Assembly: GCF_000719285.1 (NCBI RefSeq)
Contig: NZ_JOFS01000023.1
Coordinates: forward strand, 1-64,000
Direction: 5' to 3'
Source of the DNA: Streptomyces bicolor
GTDB lineage: Bacteria; Actinomycetota; Actinomycetes; Streptomycetales; Streptomycetaceae
DNA length: 64,000 bases
Position 1 is the stretch's first letter. Every line of letters begins with the position of its first letter. The notes beneath the pieces were generated by a model. It saw only the letters and a list, made by a program, of their open reading frames with translations. It ran no database searches and was not told the DNA's origin. Positions 43,795 through 53,172 of the stretch are shown here, piece by piece. The position numbers were made by a program, and so were the translations under genes.

Positions 43795-44487
43795 TCACTG
43801 ACCGAGTACCCCCAGCTGCTCCAACAGCCCCGCCCGGTCGTAGAGCCAGTGGCTCTCGCAGATCCTGCCGTCCCGGAACCGCTGCCAGGTCATGCCCTGC
43901 ATGGCCACGTCCTGCCCGGTGGCGGGAATCCCCAGGAACTCACCCTTGTGCCGGGCCACCCACATCCACCGGGTGCACACCTGGTCGTCCTGGGCCATCT
44001 GATCGTCGATCCGGAACGTGAAGTCGAAGGCGGCACGCCACCCCGCGTACTGCTCCCGTACCCCGGCGACACCCTGCACGGGCTCCGGATACGACGGATC
44101 GTGATCCACGTAGTCGTCGGTGAGGTGCTCCCCGATGCTCTCCGGCGCCATCTTCCCCATGTCCGCGAAGAAGGCGCGCGCCGCCAGGACGTTCAGCTGT
44201 TCGTCCCGGACCACGTCGAGATCGGTGAACGTCGGCGTCTCGTCACAGAGCGCGACCATCTCCTGGAAGATCCGATCGGTCTCGGGGAGGTTGGAATTGC
44301 GCATCGCGTCCTCGTACGACGGAAACTCCACGATCTCGATGAAGTGCGCCGAGTCGGACCGGTCCTTCCCGATGATGTCGTGCGTCGCCGTCCGCTTCCC
44401 CTTGGTCTGCTCGACCCACCTGTCCATCAGCCGGTTCATCTCGTCGAAGCGGCTGGTCCTGCAGTCGATGAGCTGTACGAAGGTCAT
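43795..44487 (-). CDS. two-domain protein: ABM-like N-terminus and SnoaL-like ester cyclase C-terminus
   Basis: This 230-residue protein starts at ATG 44487 (MTFVQLIDCRTSRFDEMNRL). Residues 1-95 resemble a dimeric alpha-beta barrel (HFIEIVEFPSYEDAMRNSN). Residues 100-228 match the ester-cyclase branch of the SnoaL family: LAARAFFADMGKMAP, YVDHDPSYPEPVQGVAGVRE and EFLGIPATGQDVAMQGMTWQ with acidic/His positions. Predicted role: small-molecule turnover, substrate unknown. The fusion itself occurs in streptomycetes. It is monocistronic, convergent with groEL1. Confidence 0.85.
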   Translation of the reverse strand: MTFVQLIDCRTSRFDEMNRLMDRWVEQTKGKRTATHDIIGKDRSDSAHFIEIVEFPSYEDAMRNSNLPETDRIFQEMVALCDETPTFTDLDVVRDEQLNVLAARAFFADMGKMAPESIGEHLTDDYVDHDPSYPEPVQGVAGVREQYAGWRAAFDFTFRIDDQMAQDDQVCTRWMWVARHKGEFLGIPATGQDVAMQGMTWQRFRDGRICESHWLYDRAGLLEQLGVLGQ

Positions 44488-44729
44488 GACGTCGTCGCCT
44501 CCCGGCTTTCCTGGGTGCGGCTGGACAGCACCATTGTGCTCGCGGGAAGGGCGCCGTGCCTGTTGGGGCTCCGGCACGGGAGCACGGCCGGGTCAGGCCG
44601 GCGCCGGTGATGCGCTCGGCTCACCGGGAACAGGTGCGCCGCTTCTCGCGTCCCTGGAACTGCCCGGCCGTGACAGCGAGTTGAGGGCCCTCGCTGCCTC
44701 TGCGCGGCCGAGTCGCATTCCGCAGCGGC

Positions 44730-45503
44730 TCACTGCGGCCCGTACTTCCGCCCCGTCTTCGAACTGATCCCGCCGAGCACCCCCCTCGGCGCCATCTTCA
44801 CCAGCCCCATCAACGCCTTGTACCGAGGATCCGGAATCGACACGGCCTTCCCGCGCGCCAGGTCGTCGAGCGCCGCCGCCACCAGCTTGTCCGCGTCGAG
44901 CCACATCCACCCGGGAATGTTGTCCGTCCCCATCCCGGCCCGCTCATGGAACTCGGTCCGCACGAACCCCGGGCACAGCGCCATCAACCGCACCCCGCTC
45001 CCGGCCAGGTCACGCGCCGCCCCCTGGGTGAACTGCACCACCCACGCCTTGGACGCGCCGTACGTCCCGCGCGGCAGGAAGGCCGCCACGGAGGCGACGT
45101 TCACGACACCGCCCCGGCCCCGCTCCCGCATCGCCTCCGTCGCGGCCGACGTCAGCCGCAGAACCGCCTCGCAGTGCACCTTGAGCATCTTCAGCTCGTC
45201 GGCCATGGGGACCTCGAGATAGCGGCCCTTGTTGCCGAAACCGGCGTTGTTGATCAGCAGGTCGACGGGGTTCCGGCGGTCGCCGAGGCGGGCGGCGACG
45301 GTCTCGATGCCGGTGTCCTCCGCGAGGTCGGCCGTCAGCACCTCCGCCTCGATGCCGTGCCGGTCGTGCAGCTCGGTCGCCTGCTCCCGCAGCCGCTTGG
45401 TGTCCCGGGCCACCAGGACGAGGTCGTGCCCGTCAGCCGCCAGCCGCCGCGCGAAAGCGGCGCCGATGCCCGCGGTCGATCCCGTAATCAATGCCGTTGT
45501 CAT
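44730..45503 (-). CDS. short-chain dehydrogenase/reductase
   Basis: This 257-residue SDR starts at ATG 45503 with ITGSTAGIGAAFARRLA (cofactor loop TGxxxGIG). DLLINNAGFGNKGRYLE is the NNAG motif. The catalytic region has VNVASVAAFLPRGTYGASKA with Ser, Tyr and Lys in the expected YxxxK spacing. A C-terminal extension of about 40 residues ends SSKTGRKYGPQ. The NAD(P)-dependent substrate cannot be deduced. No operon partner is seen. Confidence 0.93.
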   Translation of the reverse strand: MTTALITGSTAGIGAAFARRLAADGHDLVLVARDTKRLREQATELHDRHGIEAEVLTADLAEDTGIETVAARLGDRRNPVDLLINNAGFGNKGRYLEVPMADELKMLKVHCEAVLRLTSAATEAMRERGRGGVVNVASVAAFLPRGTYGASKAWVVQFTQGAARDLAGSGVRLMALCPGFVRTEFHERAGMGTDNIPGWMWLDADKLVAAALDDLARGKAVSIPDPRYKALMGLVKMAPRGVLGGISSKTGRKYGPQ

Positions 45504-45627
45504 GGCCCAAGATTAGTGACCCGGACCGGGAGCATCCGTTTTACTGCACAGGCCCCGCCGATCAGTGAAGCCCCGGCGAAGACACCTCGGCCATGAGCAC
45601 CCGTCACCTCCCCCACGTGACGATCCC

Positions 45628-46296
45628 TCAGACTCCGTACTTCGCCGCGTACTTCCGAGCCGCCTCCAACGACTCCGGATGCAGTGCGTCCCCCGCCGCC
45701 AGCAGCCGCGGCAGCAGCGTCCGCTCCGTCGTGACCGCCCGGAACTGCAGCGCCACCGTCACGTCGTGATCCGGGCGACGGACGATCCGCAGCGCGTCGC
45801 CCGCCCGGACCTCACCCGGCTCGATCACCCGCAGATACGCACCTGGCGCCCCCTTGGCCGTGAACCGCTTCACCCACTGCTTCTCACCCACATGGCCCTG
45901 GAAGGTGCGACAGGGAATCCGCCCGCTGGTGACCTCCAGCACCACCTCGGAACCGATCCGCCAGCGCTCGCCGATCAGCGCGTTGGAGACGTCCACGCCC
46001 TCCGTCGTGAGGTTCTCGCCGAACCCGCCGTTCGCCAGCGGCCGACCCAGCTCACGCTCCCAGTCGTCGAGGTCCTCACGCGCCACCGCGTACACGGCCT
46101 GGTCGTCGCCGCCGTGGTGCAGGGTGCTGCACACGGCATCCCCGGCCAGCCCGCTCGCGCCGATCCCCTTCGGCCCGGGCGCCGCCACCCGTACCGGCCC
46201 CTCCACGGGCCGCTTGTCTATCCCGGTCAAGCCTTCCGGGTGGTCCGTGTACGGCACGTACTTCCGGCGACCCAGGTTCACAGACAGAAGCTTCAT
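45628..46296 (-). CDS. MOSC domain protein
   Basis: This 222-residue protein (ATG 46296; GTG 46305 would add three residues) resembles YiiM-type MOSC proteins, linked to molybdenum-cofactor sulfur transfer or N-hydroxylated base reduction. Typical blocks are VNLGRRKYVPY, GDAVCSTLHHGGDDQAVYAV, NGGFGENLTTEGVDV, IGERWRIGSEVVLEVTSGRI and the conserved Cys in IPCRTFQGHV. Its start is 80 bp from the divergent LysR gene, so that regulator may control it. Confidence 0.93.
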   Translation of the reverse strand: MKLLSVNLGRRKYVPYTDHPEGLTGIDKRPVEGPVRVAAPGPKGIGASGLAGDAVCSTLHHGGDDQAVYAVAREDLDDWERELGRPLANGGFGENLTTEGVDVSNALIGERWRIGSEVVLEVTSGRIPCRTFQGHVGEKQWVKRFTAKGAPGAYLRVIEPGEVRAGDALRIVRRPDHDVTVALQFRAVTTERTLLPRLLAAGDALHPESLEAARKYAAKYGV

Positions 46297-46376
46297 GGCC
46301 CGCACGGTAGGCGACCGGTGTCAAAGCGTCCATGCGTTATTCGGCGACATGTCCAAGGCTGGCTTATGCTCGACCT

Positions 46377-47282
46377 GTGATCGAGGCTCGTCATCTCCGT
46401 GTGCTGCGCGCCGTCGCCGCCAGCGGTTCCTTCTCGGCGGCGGGGCGCGAACTGGGCTGCACCCAGCCCGCCGTCAGCCAGCAGATGAAGGCCCTGGAGG
46501 CGTCCGTCGGCACGCCCCTGCTGATCCGCAGCGGTCGCGAGATGCGGCTGACCCAGGCCGGCGAGGCGCTGGTGCGGCACGCCGCCGGGATCCTGGCGGG
46601 ACTCACCGCCGCCGAGGAGGAGGTCGCCGCCATCGCCGGGCTGCGCGCCGGGCGCGTCCGCCTCGTCTCCTTTCCCAGCGGCAGCTCCACCCTCGTCCCG
46701 ACCGCCCTCGCCGCGCTGCGTGCCGCACACCCGGGCACCCGCGTCTCCCTTGAGGAGGCCGAACCGCCGCAGTCCGTCGAGCTGCTGCGCGAGGGCGACT
46801 GCGACGTGGCCCTCGCCTTCCGGTACGAGGGCGCGGCTCAGGAAGACGAGTGGGACGACCTCGTCGTACGCCCGCTGCTGACCGACCGGCTCGTCGCCCT
46901 CGTCCCCGAACGTCACCGGCTCGCCCGCACCGCGCCGTCGGGTTCCATCGCCATCGGGGAACTCGCCGCCGAGCCGTGGATCGCCGGATGCCCGCGCTGC
47001 CGGGGCCAATTGATCGAGGTGTGCGAGAGCGCCGGCTTCACGCCCCGCATCGACTTCGCCACGGACGACTATCCGGCGGTGGTCGGCCTCGTGGGCGCCG
47101 GCCTGGGCGTGGCCGTCCTGCCCCAGCTCGCCGTCGAGTCCGTACGGCCGCGAGGGGCACGCATGGTGACGCTGGAACCGGCGGTGCGGCGGGAGATCGT
47201 CGCGCTCACCCTGCCCGACCTGGCACAGGTGCCGGCCGTGGCGGCGACGCTGGAGCAACTGGCGCGGGCCGCCGCGCGATAG
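46377..47282 (+). CDS. LysR-family transcriptional regulator
   Basis: This 301-residue regulator starts at GTG 46377 (MIEARHLRVLRAVAASGSFS). Residues 1-62 contain the winged HTH AAGRELGCTQPAVSQQMKAL. Residues 90-295 form the effector-binding domain (RVRLVSFPSGSSTLVPTALA, DVALAFRYEG, VGLVGAGLGVAVLPQLA). The Cys pair in AGCPRCRGQ at about residue 207 might be a redox or metal site but is untested. It is divergent from the MOSC gene, a common target arrangement, and convergent with whiD. Confidence 0.93.
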   Translation: MIEARHLRVLRAVAASGSFSAAGRELGCTQPAVSQQMKALEASVGTPLLIRSGREMRLTQAGEALVRHAAGILAGLTAAEEEVAAIAGLRAGRVRLVSFPSGSSTLVPTALAALRAAHPGTRVSLEEAEPPQSVELLREGDCDVALAFRYEGAAQEDEWDDLVVRPLLTDRLVALVPERHRLARTAPSGSIAIGELAAEPWIAGCPRCRGQLIEVCESAGFTPRIDFATDDYPAVVGLVGAGLGVAVLPQLAVESVRPRGARMVTLEPAVRREIVALTLPDLAQVPAVAATLEQLARAAAR

Positions 47283-47394
47283 CCGGCACCGGAAAGAAGG
47301 CCACGCGCGCGTGGCGCGGAGGCGGAAAGAAGGCCGCAGACGCGGGCGAAGAGAAGGGCACGCGTGCGCGTGCCCCGATTGCAGAAACGTTCCT

Positions 47395-47724
47395 TCAGCT
47401 GTTCGGGCCGGTCTCCCCGCTGGTCGTCGACGCCGCGACCAGCCGGTTGCGCGCCCGCCCCATGAGTTCCTCGCGCTCGTCCTCGGTCAAGCCGCCCCAG
47501 ACGCCGTACGGTTCGCGCACCGCCAGCGCATGCGCCGCGCACTGCGCGCGCACCGGGCACCTCATGCAGACCTCCTTGGCCGAGTTCTCGCGAGCACTCC
47601 GAGCCGCACCGCGCTCACCCTCCGGATGAAAGAAGAGCGAGCTGTCCACCCCGCGACAGGCGGCCAGGAGCTGCCAGTCCCACAGGTCCGCGTTCGGTCC
47701 GGGAAGGCGGGAGAAATCTGCCAT
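47395..47724 (-). CDS. whiD: WhiB-family iron-sulfur developmental regulator WhiD
   Basis: This 109-residue protein (MADFSRLPGPNADLWDWQLL) carries the four conserved cysteines of the [4Fe-4S] cluster (AACRG, then VCMRCPVRAQC) and the GVWGGLTEDERE turn followed by a basic tail. Sequence and context beside bldM match S. coelicolor WhiD, needed for late spore maturation and thought to work with the vegetative sigma factor. It is divergent from bldM across 380 bp. Confidence 0.95.
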   Translation of the reverse strand: MADFSRLPGPNADLWDWQLLAACRGVDSSLFFHPEGERGAARSARENSAKEVCMRCPVRAQCAAHALAVREPYGVWGGLTEDEREELMGRARNRLVAASTTSGETGPNS

Positions 47725-48105
47725 TGCGTGACCCCTTGTAGCCGTTCTTGGCGGATACGGTGTCCACGACCGTACATCTACGATCTAAGGAGATGAAAAT
47801 ATGACTCATTGCGAATCTAGCCCCAAACGCCAAGAAACGGGAAGAAAAAGGGCTGAATGGGGCATGGGTTGTGATGAAACGTTGTGGGTCCGCCCTTCAT
47901 GTCTGCACCGTGTCCGCCCCCTCACGTAGAGTGCCGAAGACGGCATATGGCCCCGTAACTCTTTCGAGTGACCGTCGTTGAGAGGGCGGAGGCGGTTGAA
48001 GTAACAAGCGCTCGGGCAGGCGTCCGAGGGCGTCGACCGCACAGGTGACGATTTCGTACCAGCCTGGAGGCTCAAGGTGACGTGCATCAGCTGCGGAGGG
48101 CGGCC
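47725..48105. other. 380-bp divergent regulatory region between whiD and bldM
   Basis: There is no gene here. The region is unusually A/T-rich for this genome, with ATGAAAATATGACTCATTGC at about 47793-47812 and a purine-rich AAGAAACGGGAAGAAAAAGG at 47831-47850. Both flanking genes are developmentally regulated in Streptomyces, so multiple promoters are expected. I could not assign exact -35/-10 pairs. Confidence 0.5.
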
Positions 48106-48717
48106 ATGACATCCGTCCTCGTCTGCGACGACTCCCCGCTTGCCCGAGAGGCGCTCCGCCGCGCGGTCGCGACCGTGCCCGGCGTCGAGCGCGTGACGAC
48201 GGCGGCCAACGGCGAGGAAGTCCTCCGCCGCTGGGGCGCCGACCGCTCGGACCTGATTCTGATGGACGTACGCATGCCCGGTCTGGGCGGCGTCGAGACC
48301 GTGCGGCGGCTGCTGTCCGCCGACCCCGGTGCGCGCATCATCATGCTCACCGTCGCCGAGGACCTGGACGGCGTGGCCCTCGCGGTCGCCGCCGGTGCCC
48401 GCGGCTATCTGCACAAGGACGCCTCGCGCGCGGAGTTGCGCGCCACGGTGACGCAGGCGCTGGCCGACCCGACCTGGCGGCTTGCCCCGCGTCGACTGCG
48501 CTCCGCCGAGATGGGCGCCGCGCCGACGCTCACGGCGCGTGAGATCCAGGTGCTCGAGGGCATGAGCCACGGCCGTTCCAACGCGGAGATCGGTCGCGAG
48601 TTGTTCCTGTCCGAGGACACCGTGAAGACGCACGCCCGGCGCCTGTTCAAGAAGCTCGGCGCTTCGGACCGGGCCCACGCGGTGGCGCTCGGCTTCCGGT
48701 GGGGCCTGGTCCGGTAG
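48106..48717 (+). CDS. bldM: atypical response regulator BldM
   Basis: This 203-residue regulator starts at ATG 48106 (MTSVLVCDDSPLAREALRRA). The receiver has the Asp pair in VCDDS, the phosphoacceptor position in LILMDVRMPG, and YLHKDA. A LuxR/NarL HTH follows (LTAREIQVLEGMSHGRSNAE, EDTVKTHARRLFKKL). Length and position match S. coelicolor BldM, which is essential for aerial hyphae and also acts with WhiI; phosphorylation is reported to be dispensable there. The next gene is the ShbA-like sigma factor. Confidence 0.95.
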   Translation: MTSVLVCDDSPLAREALRRAVATVPGVERVTTAANGEEVLRRWGADRSDLILMDVRMPGLGGVETVRRLLSADPGARIIMLTVAEDLDGVALAVAAGARGYLHKDASRAELRATVTQALADPTWRLAPRRLRSAEMGAAPTLTAREIQVLEGMSHGRSNAEIGRELFLSEDTVKTHARRLFKKLGASDRAHAVALGFRWGLVR

Positions 48718-48743
48718 GTGAGCCTCAGCGGGGGCACGGGGAT

Positions 48744-48777
48744 CCCCGCCCGCCGAGTGGTGGGCGGGGTTGCTTTT
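48744..48777 (+). terminator. bldM intrinsic terminator
   Basis: An 11-bp stem (48744-48754 with 48759-48769, one G-U pair, loop GAGT) followed by TTGCTTTT lies 27 nt past the bldM stop. Confidence 0.85.
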
Positions 48778-48931
48778 CCAAGGGCGGGCCGACGCGTTTA
48801 CCGCGAGGTGAGCGGGGGTGGCGACGGGGCCCGCCGGGTGCCCGCTGCTCGTTTCGGCGCGGATGCCGCATCCTTGAGGTGTGGAGTCTCTCGGGGACGA
48901 GTCGGTCGAGCGGAAGGGGAGGGCGCAGCGG

Positions 48932-49609
48932 ATGAGTGCCGGCGCACCTGCTCATAACGCTTCGGTGCACAACATCGGGCGCGATGCCACGGACCGTACG
49001 GCCGCAAGGCACCATGGACCGATGCGCGACGACGAGGCGGCCAAAGCCGCAGGGGCGATCGGTGCACTCGTCCATCGCGCCGTGGACGGGGACGAGCAGG
49101 CCACGCACGATCTGCTCGCGCATGTCCACCCCCTGGCGCTGCGCTACTGCCGCACCAGGCTGTCCCGCCTGCCGGGCGACGCCCGGCACTTCGTCGAGGA
49201 CCTCGCCCAGGAGGTCTGCGTCGCCGTCCTGCTCGCGCTGCCGCGCTACAAGGACACCGGCCGGCCCTTCGAGGCGTTCGTCTTCGCCATCGCCGCGCAC
49301 AAGGTGGCCGACCTGCAGCGGGCCGCGATGCGGCACCCGGGGTCCACGGCGGTTCCGTCGGACGAGATGCCGGAGCGGCCGGACGACTCCCTCGGCCCGG
49401 AGGAGCGGGCGCTGCTGAGCAGCGACGCCGAATGGGCCAAGAAGCTGCTGGCCAACCTGCCCGAGAACCAGCGGGAGCTGTTGCTGCTGAGGATCGCGGT
49501 GGGGTTGACCGCGGAGGAGACGGGTCAGATGTTGGGAATGTCACCCGGCGCGGTACGGGTGGCCCAGCACAGGGCGCTGAGCAGGCTGCGAGCGCTGGCC
49601 GAGCAGTAG
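48932..49609 (+). CDS. shbA: ECF sigma factor, ShbA/SigD-like
   Basis: This is a 225-residue protein from ATG 48932 (AGGGGAGGG upstream). GTG 48881 and ATG 49022 are alternatives; homology only begins near [16 protein letters not shown]. Sigma region 2 includes [20 protein letters not shown] and [18 protein letters not shown]; region 4 is [20 protein letters not shown] and [18 protein letters not shown]. Its position between bldM and guaB matches Streptomyces ShbA, which drives hrdB transcription, and mycobacterial SigD. No anti-sigma gene is adjacent. Confidence 0.85.
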   Translation: MSAGAPAHNASVHNIGRDATDRTAARHHGPMRDDEAAKAAGAIGALVHRAVDGDEQATHDLLAHVHPLALRYCRTRLSRLPGDARHFVEDLAQEVCVAVLLALPRYKDTGRPFEAFVFAIAAHKVADLQRAAMRHPGSTAVPSDEMPERPDDSLGPEERALLSSDAEWAKKLLANLPENQRELLLLRIAVGLTAEETGQMLGMSPGAVRVAQHRALSRLRALAEQ

Positions 49610-49732
49610 TGCTCCGGCCGTGCTCCCTTGAGTGCGCCCCCAAATGAACAGGCTTCTCCTCGGTTCCGTACGAACATACGAAGCCCGGAGCCATACAGAA
49701 CCGTGGAATTTGCGAGCCGTGCTTCCCGTTAG

Positions 49733-51277
<1,545 letters not shown>

Positions 51278-51381
51278 GCAGCACGCCTGATGGGGCGGTC
51301 CCGGGAGCACCGGGGCCGCCCTTGTCGTGCCCGTCGGCGATACTGGAAGACGCTGAAACGCATCAGGGAAAGGCCACAGAC

Positions 51382-52506
51382 GTGACTGAGATCGAGATCG
51401 GGCGCGGCAAGCGCGGCCGCCGGGCGTACGCCTTCGACGACATCGCCGTCGTCCCCAGCCGCCGTACGCGGGACCCGAAGGAGGTCTCGATCGCCTGGCA
51501 GATCGACGCCTACCGCTTCGAGCTGCCGTTCCTGGCCGCCCCCATGGACTCGGTCGTCTCCCCGGCCACCGCGATCCGCATCGGCGAGCTCGGCGGCCTC
51601 GGCGTGCTGAACCTCGAGGGCCTGTGGACGCGGTACGAGGACCCGCAGCCGCTCCTCGACGAGATCGCCGAGCTGCCCACGGAGGCCGCGACGCGCCGCC
51701 TCCAGGAGATCTACGCCGCTCCGATCAAGGAGGAGCTGATCGGGCAGCGCATCAAGGAGGTGCGCGACTCGGGCGTGGTCACGGCCGCCGCGCTCTCCCC
51801 GCAGCGCACGGCCCAGTTCTCCAAGGCGGTCGTCGACGCGGGCGTGGACATCTTCGTCATCCGCGGCACCACGGTCTCGGCGGAGCACGTCTCGTCCTCG
51901 CACGAGCCGCTGAACCTGAAGCAGTTCATCTACGAGCTCGACGTCCCGGTGATCGTCGGCGGCTGCGCCACGTACACGGCGGCCCTGCACCTGATGCGGA
52001 CGGGTGCCGCGGGCGTGCTCGTCGGCTTCGGCGGCGGCGCCGCGCACACCACGCGCAACGTGCTGGGCATCCGGGTGCCGATGGCGACGGCGGTCGCGGA
52101 CGTGGCGGCGGCCCGCCGGGACTACATGGACGAGTCGGGCGGCCGGTACGTGCACGTGATCGCGGACGGTGGTGTGGGCTGGTCCGGCGACCTGCCGAAG
52201 GCGATCGCCTGCGGTGCGGACGCCGTGATGATGGGCTCCCCGCTCGCGCGTGCCACGGACGCGCCGGGCCGGGGCCACCACTGGGGCATGGAGGCCGTGA
52301 ACGAGGAGCTGCCGCGCGGCAAGAAGGTGCACCTGGGCACGGTCGGCACCATCGAGGAGGTGCTGACGGGGCCGTCGCACACGCCCGACGGTTCGATGAA
52401 CTTCTTCGGGGCGCTGCGGCGGGCCATGGCCACGACCGGGTACAGCGAGCTGAAGGAGTTCCAGCGGGTCGAGGTCGCGGTGGCGGATTCGCAGCACCAG
52501 CGGTAG
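51382..52506 (+). CDS. guaB3: GuaB3-family IMP dehydrogenase-related protein
   Basis: This 374-residue protein starts at GTG 51382 (MTEIEIGRGKRGRRAYAFDD), the GuaB3 family N-terminus. It lacks CBS domains. Sequence aligns with guaB through FLAAPMDSVVSPATAIRIGE and the GGCATYTAALHLMRTGAAGV region. Where GuaB has GSICTTR, this protein has GAAHTTR, so the catalytic Cys position is His. GuaB3 is widespread in actinobacteria beside guaB, but its function in them is poorly defined. A terminator follows. Confidence 0.92.
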   Translation: MTEIEIGRGKRGRRAYAFDDIAVVPSRRTRDPKEVSIAWQIDAYRFELPFLAAPMDSVVSPATAIRIGELGGLGVLNLEGLWTRYEDPQPLLDEIAELPTEAATRRLQEIYAAPIKEELIGQRIKEVRDSGVVTAAALSPQRTAQFSKAVVDAGVDIFVIRGTTVSAEHVSSSHEPLNLKQFIYELDVPVIVGGCATYTAALHLMRTGAAGVLVGFGGGAAHTTRNVLGIRVPMATAVADVAAARRDYMDESGGRYVHVIADGGVGWSGDLPKAIACGADAVMMGSPLARATDAPGRGHHWGMEAVNEELPRGKKVHLGTVGTIEEVLTGPSHTPDGSMNFFGALRRAMATTGYSELKEFQRVEVAVADSQHQR

Positions 52507-52535
52507 CCGGCACGTCCACGGCAGATACGGCAGCG

Positions 52536-52573
52536 AAGGGCCGGTCACTCCGGGTGGGGTGACCGGCCCTTTT
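52536..52573 (+). terminator. guaB3 intrinsic terminator
   Basis: A perfect 13-bp stem (52536-52548 with 52559-52571) has a 10-nt loop and ends in CCCTTTT, 30 nt past the guaB3 stop. Confidence 0.88.
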
Positions 52574-52813
52574 GTGTGCCCAAGTGGGGCTGGGTGGGGG
52601 CGTGTTGTGGGGGAGGGGGCGCGTGGTTGCGTTTGGGGCGAATGTGGGCTGAACGGGCGAGGGGAGTCGGTAGTGTCACTGATCGGCGACCCGAGCTCTT
52701 CGGGGCGCCCCCTTCCAAGGAGATGTTCCGGACCCCGGCCCTCGGGGCCCGGCCCGAGCTCCAGACGGACCGCCTACCGGGATATGGGCGGCATCGTGGA
52801 AGGGGGCGCGCCC

Positions 52814-52900
52814 ATGGGCCGTCACCGCAAGCCCCACCCGCTGGGATCGACTTCGGCTTCGGCTGGTGAAGTTCCGGAGGAGGTGCGTCTTGTGGATTAA
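52814..52900 (+). CDS. possible small basic peptide
   Basis: This is a 28-residue frame, beginning MGRHRKPHPLGSTSASAGEV and ending with Val-Arg-Leu-Val-Asp. GAAGGGGG lies 8 nt before the ATG, a good ribosome site, and the stop is 6 bp before the first hairpin element. No family is recognised; it could be a leader peptide for the hairpins or chance. An in-frame ATG at 52784 would lengthen it by ten residues. Confidence 0.35.
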   Translation: MGRHRKPHPLGSTSASAGEVPEEVRLVD

Positions 52901-52906
52901 CAGCTG

Positions 52907-53100
52907 GTGAGCGGCCGCCCCCAGAGAGCTTAGGGGCGGACACCCGTGAATCAGCTAGGAGCCCGCTGCATCCCACTGCAGTGGGCTCCACCCTTTGGTG
53001 GATCAGTGAGCGGCCGCCCCCACAGAGACTGGGGGCGGACACCCGTATTCCGTTCGGAACCTAAGCAGTACTGCATTACCCGCTGCATGGGCTCCACCTG
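52907..53100. repeat. tandem duplication (99-bp period) of a hairpin element
   Basis: GTGAGCGGCCGCCCCC begins both copies (52907 and 53006). Each has a stem CCGCCCC..GGGGCGG (52915-52921 with 52933-52939; 53014-53021 with 53031-53038) and ends GGCGGACACCCGT. Both copies are followed by CCCGCTGCAT and GGGCTCCACC, separated in copy 1 by the extra palindrome. Loop sequences differ while stems and flanks are conserved. Confidence 0.7.
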
Positions 53101-53172
53101 CTCCACACGGTAACGGCGCAGAATCCCCCACGCCACCAACCCCGGCGGCTCACGCACCCCACGCGCCCCCGT

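Larger units (their letters stand above)
52574..53172. other. 600-bp region with a short frame and duplicated hairpins
   Basis: No large gene is supported. The region contains a 28-codon frame (52814-52900), two copies of a GC-rich hairpin element (52907 and 53006), a 14-bp palindrome (52972-52985) and a GCAGTACTGC palindrome (about 53064). The first 100 bp after the guaB3 terminator are G-rich without clear signals. Confidence 0.6.

Noticed and set aside
52907-53100. CRISPR or insertion-sequence ends
   Set aside because: There are only two copies, in the same orientation, without a transposase frame or target duplication.
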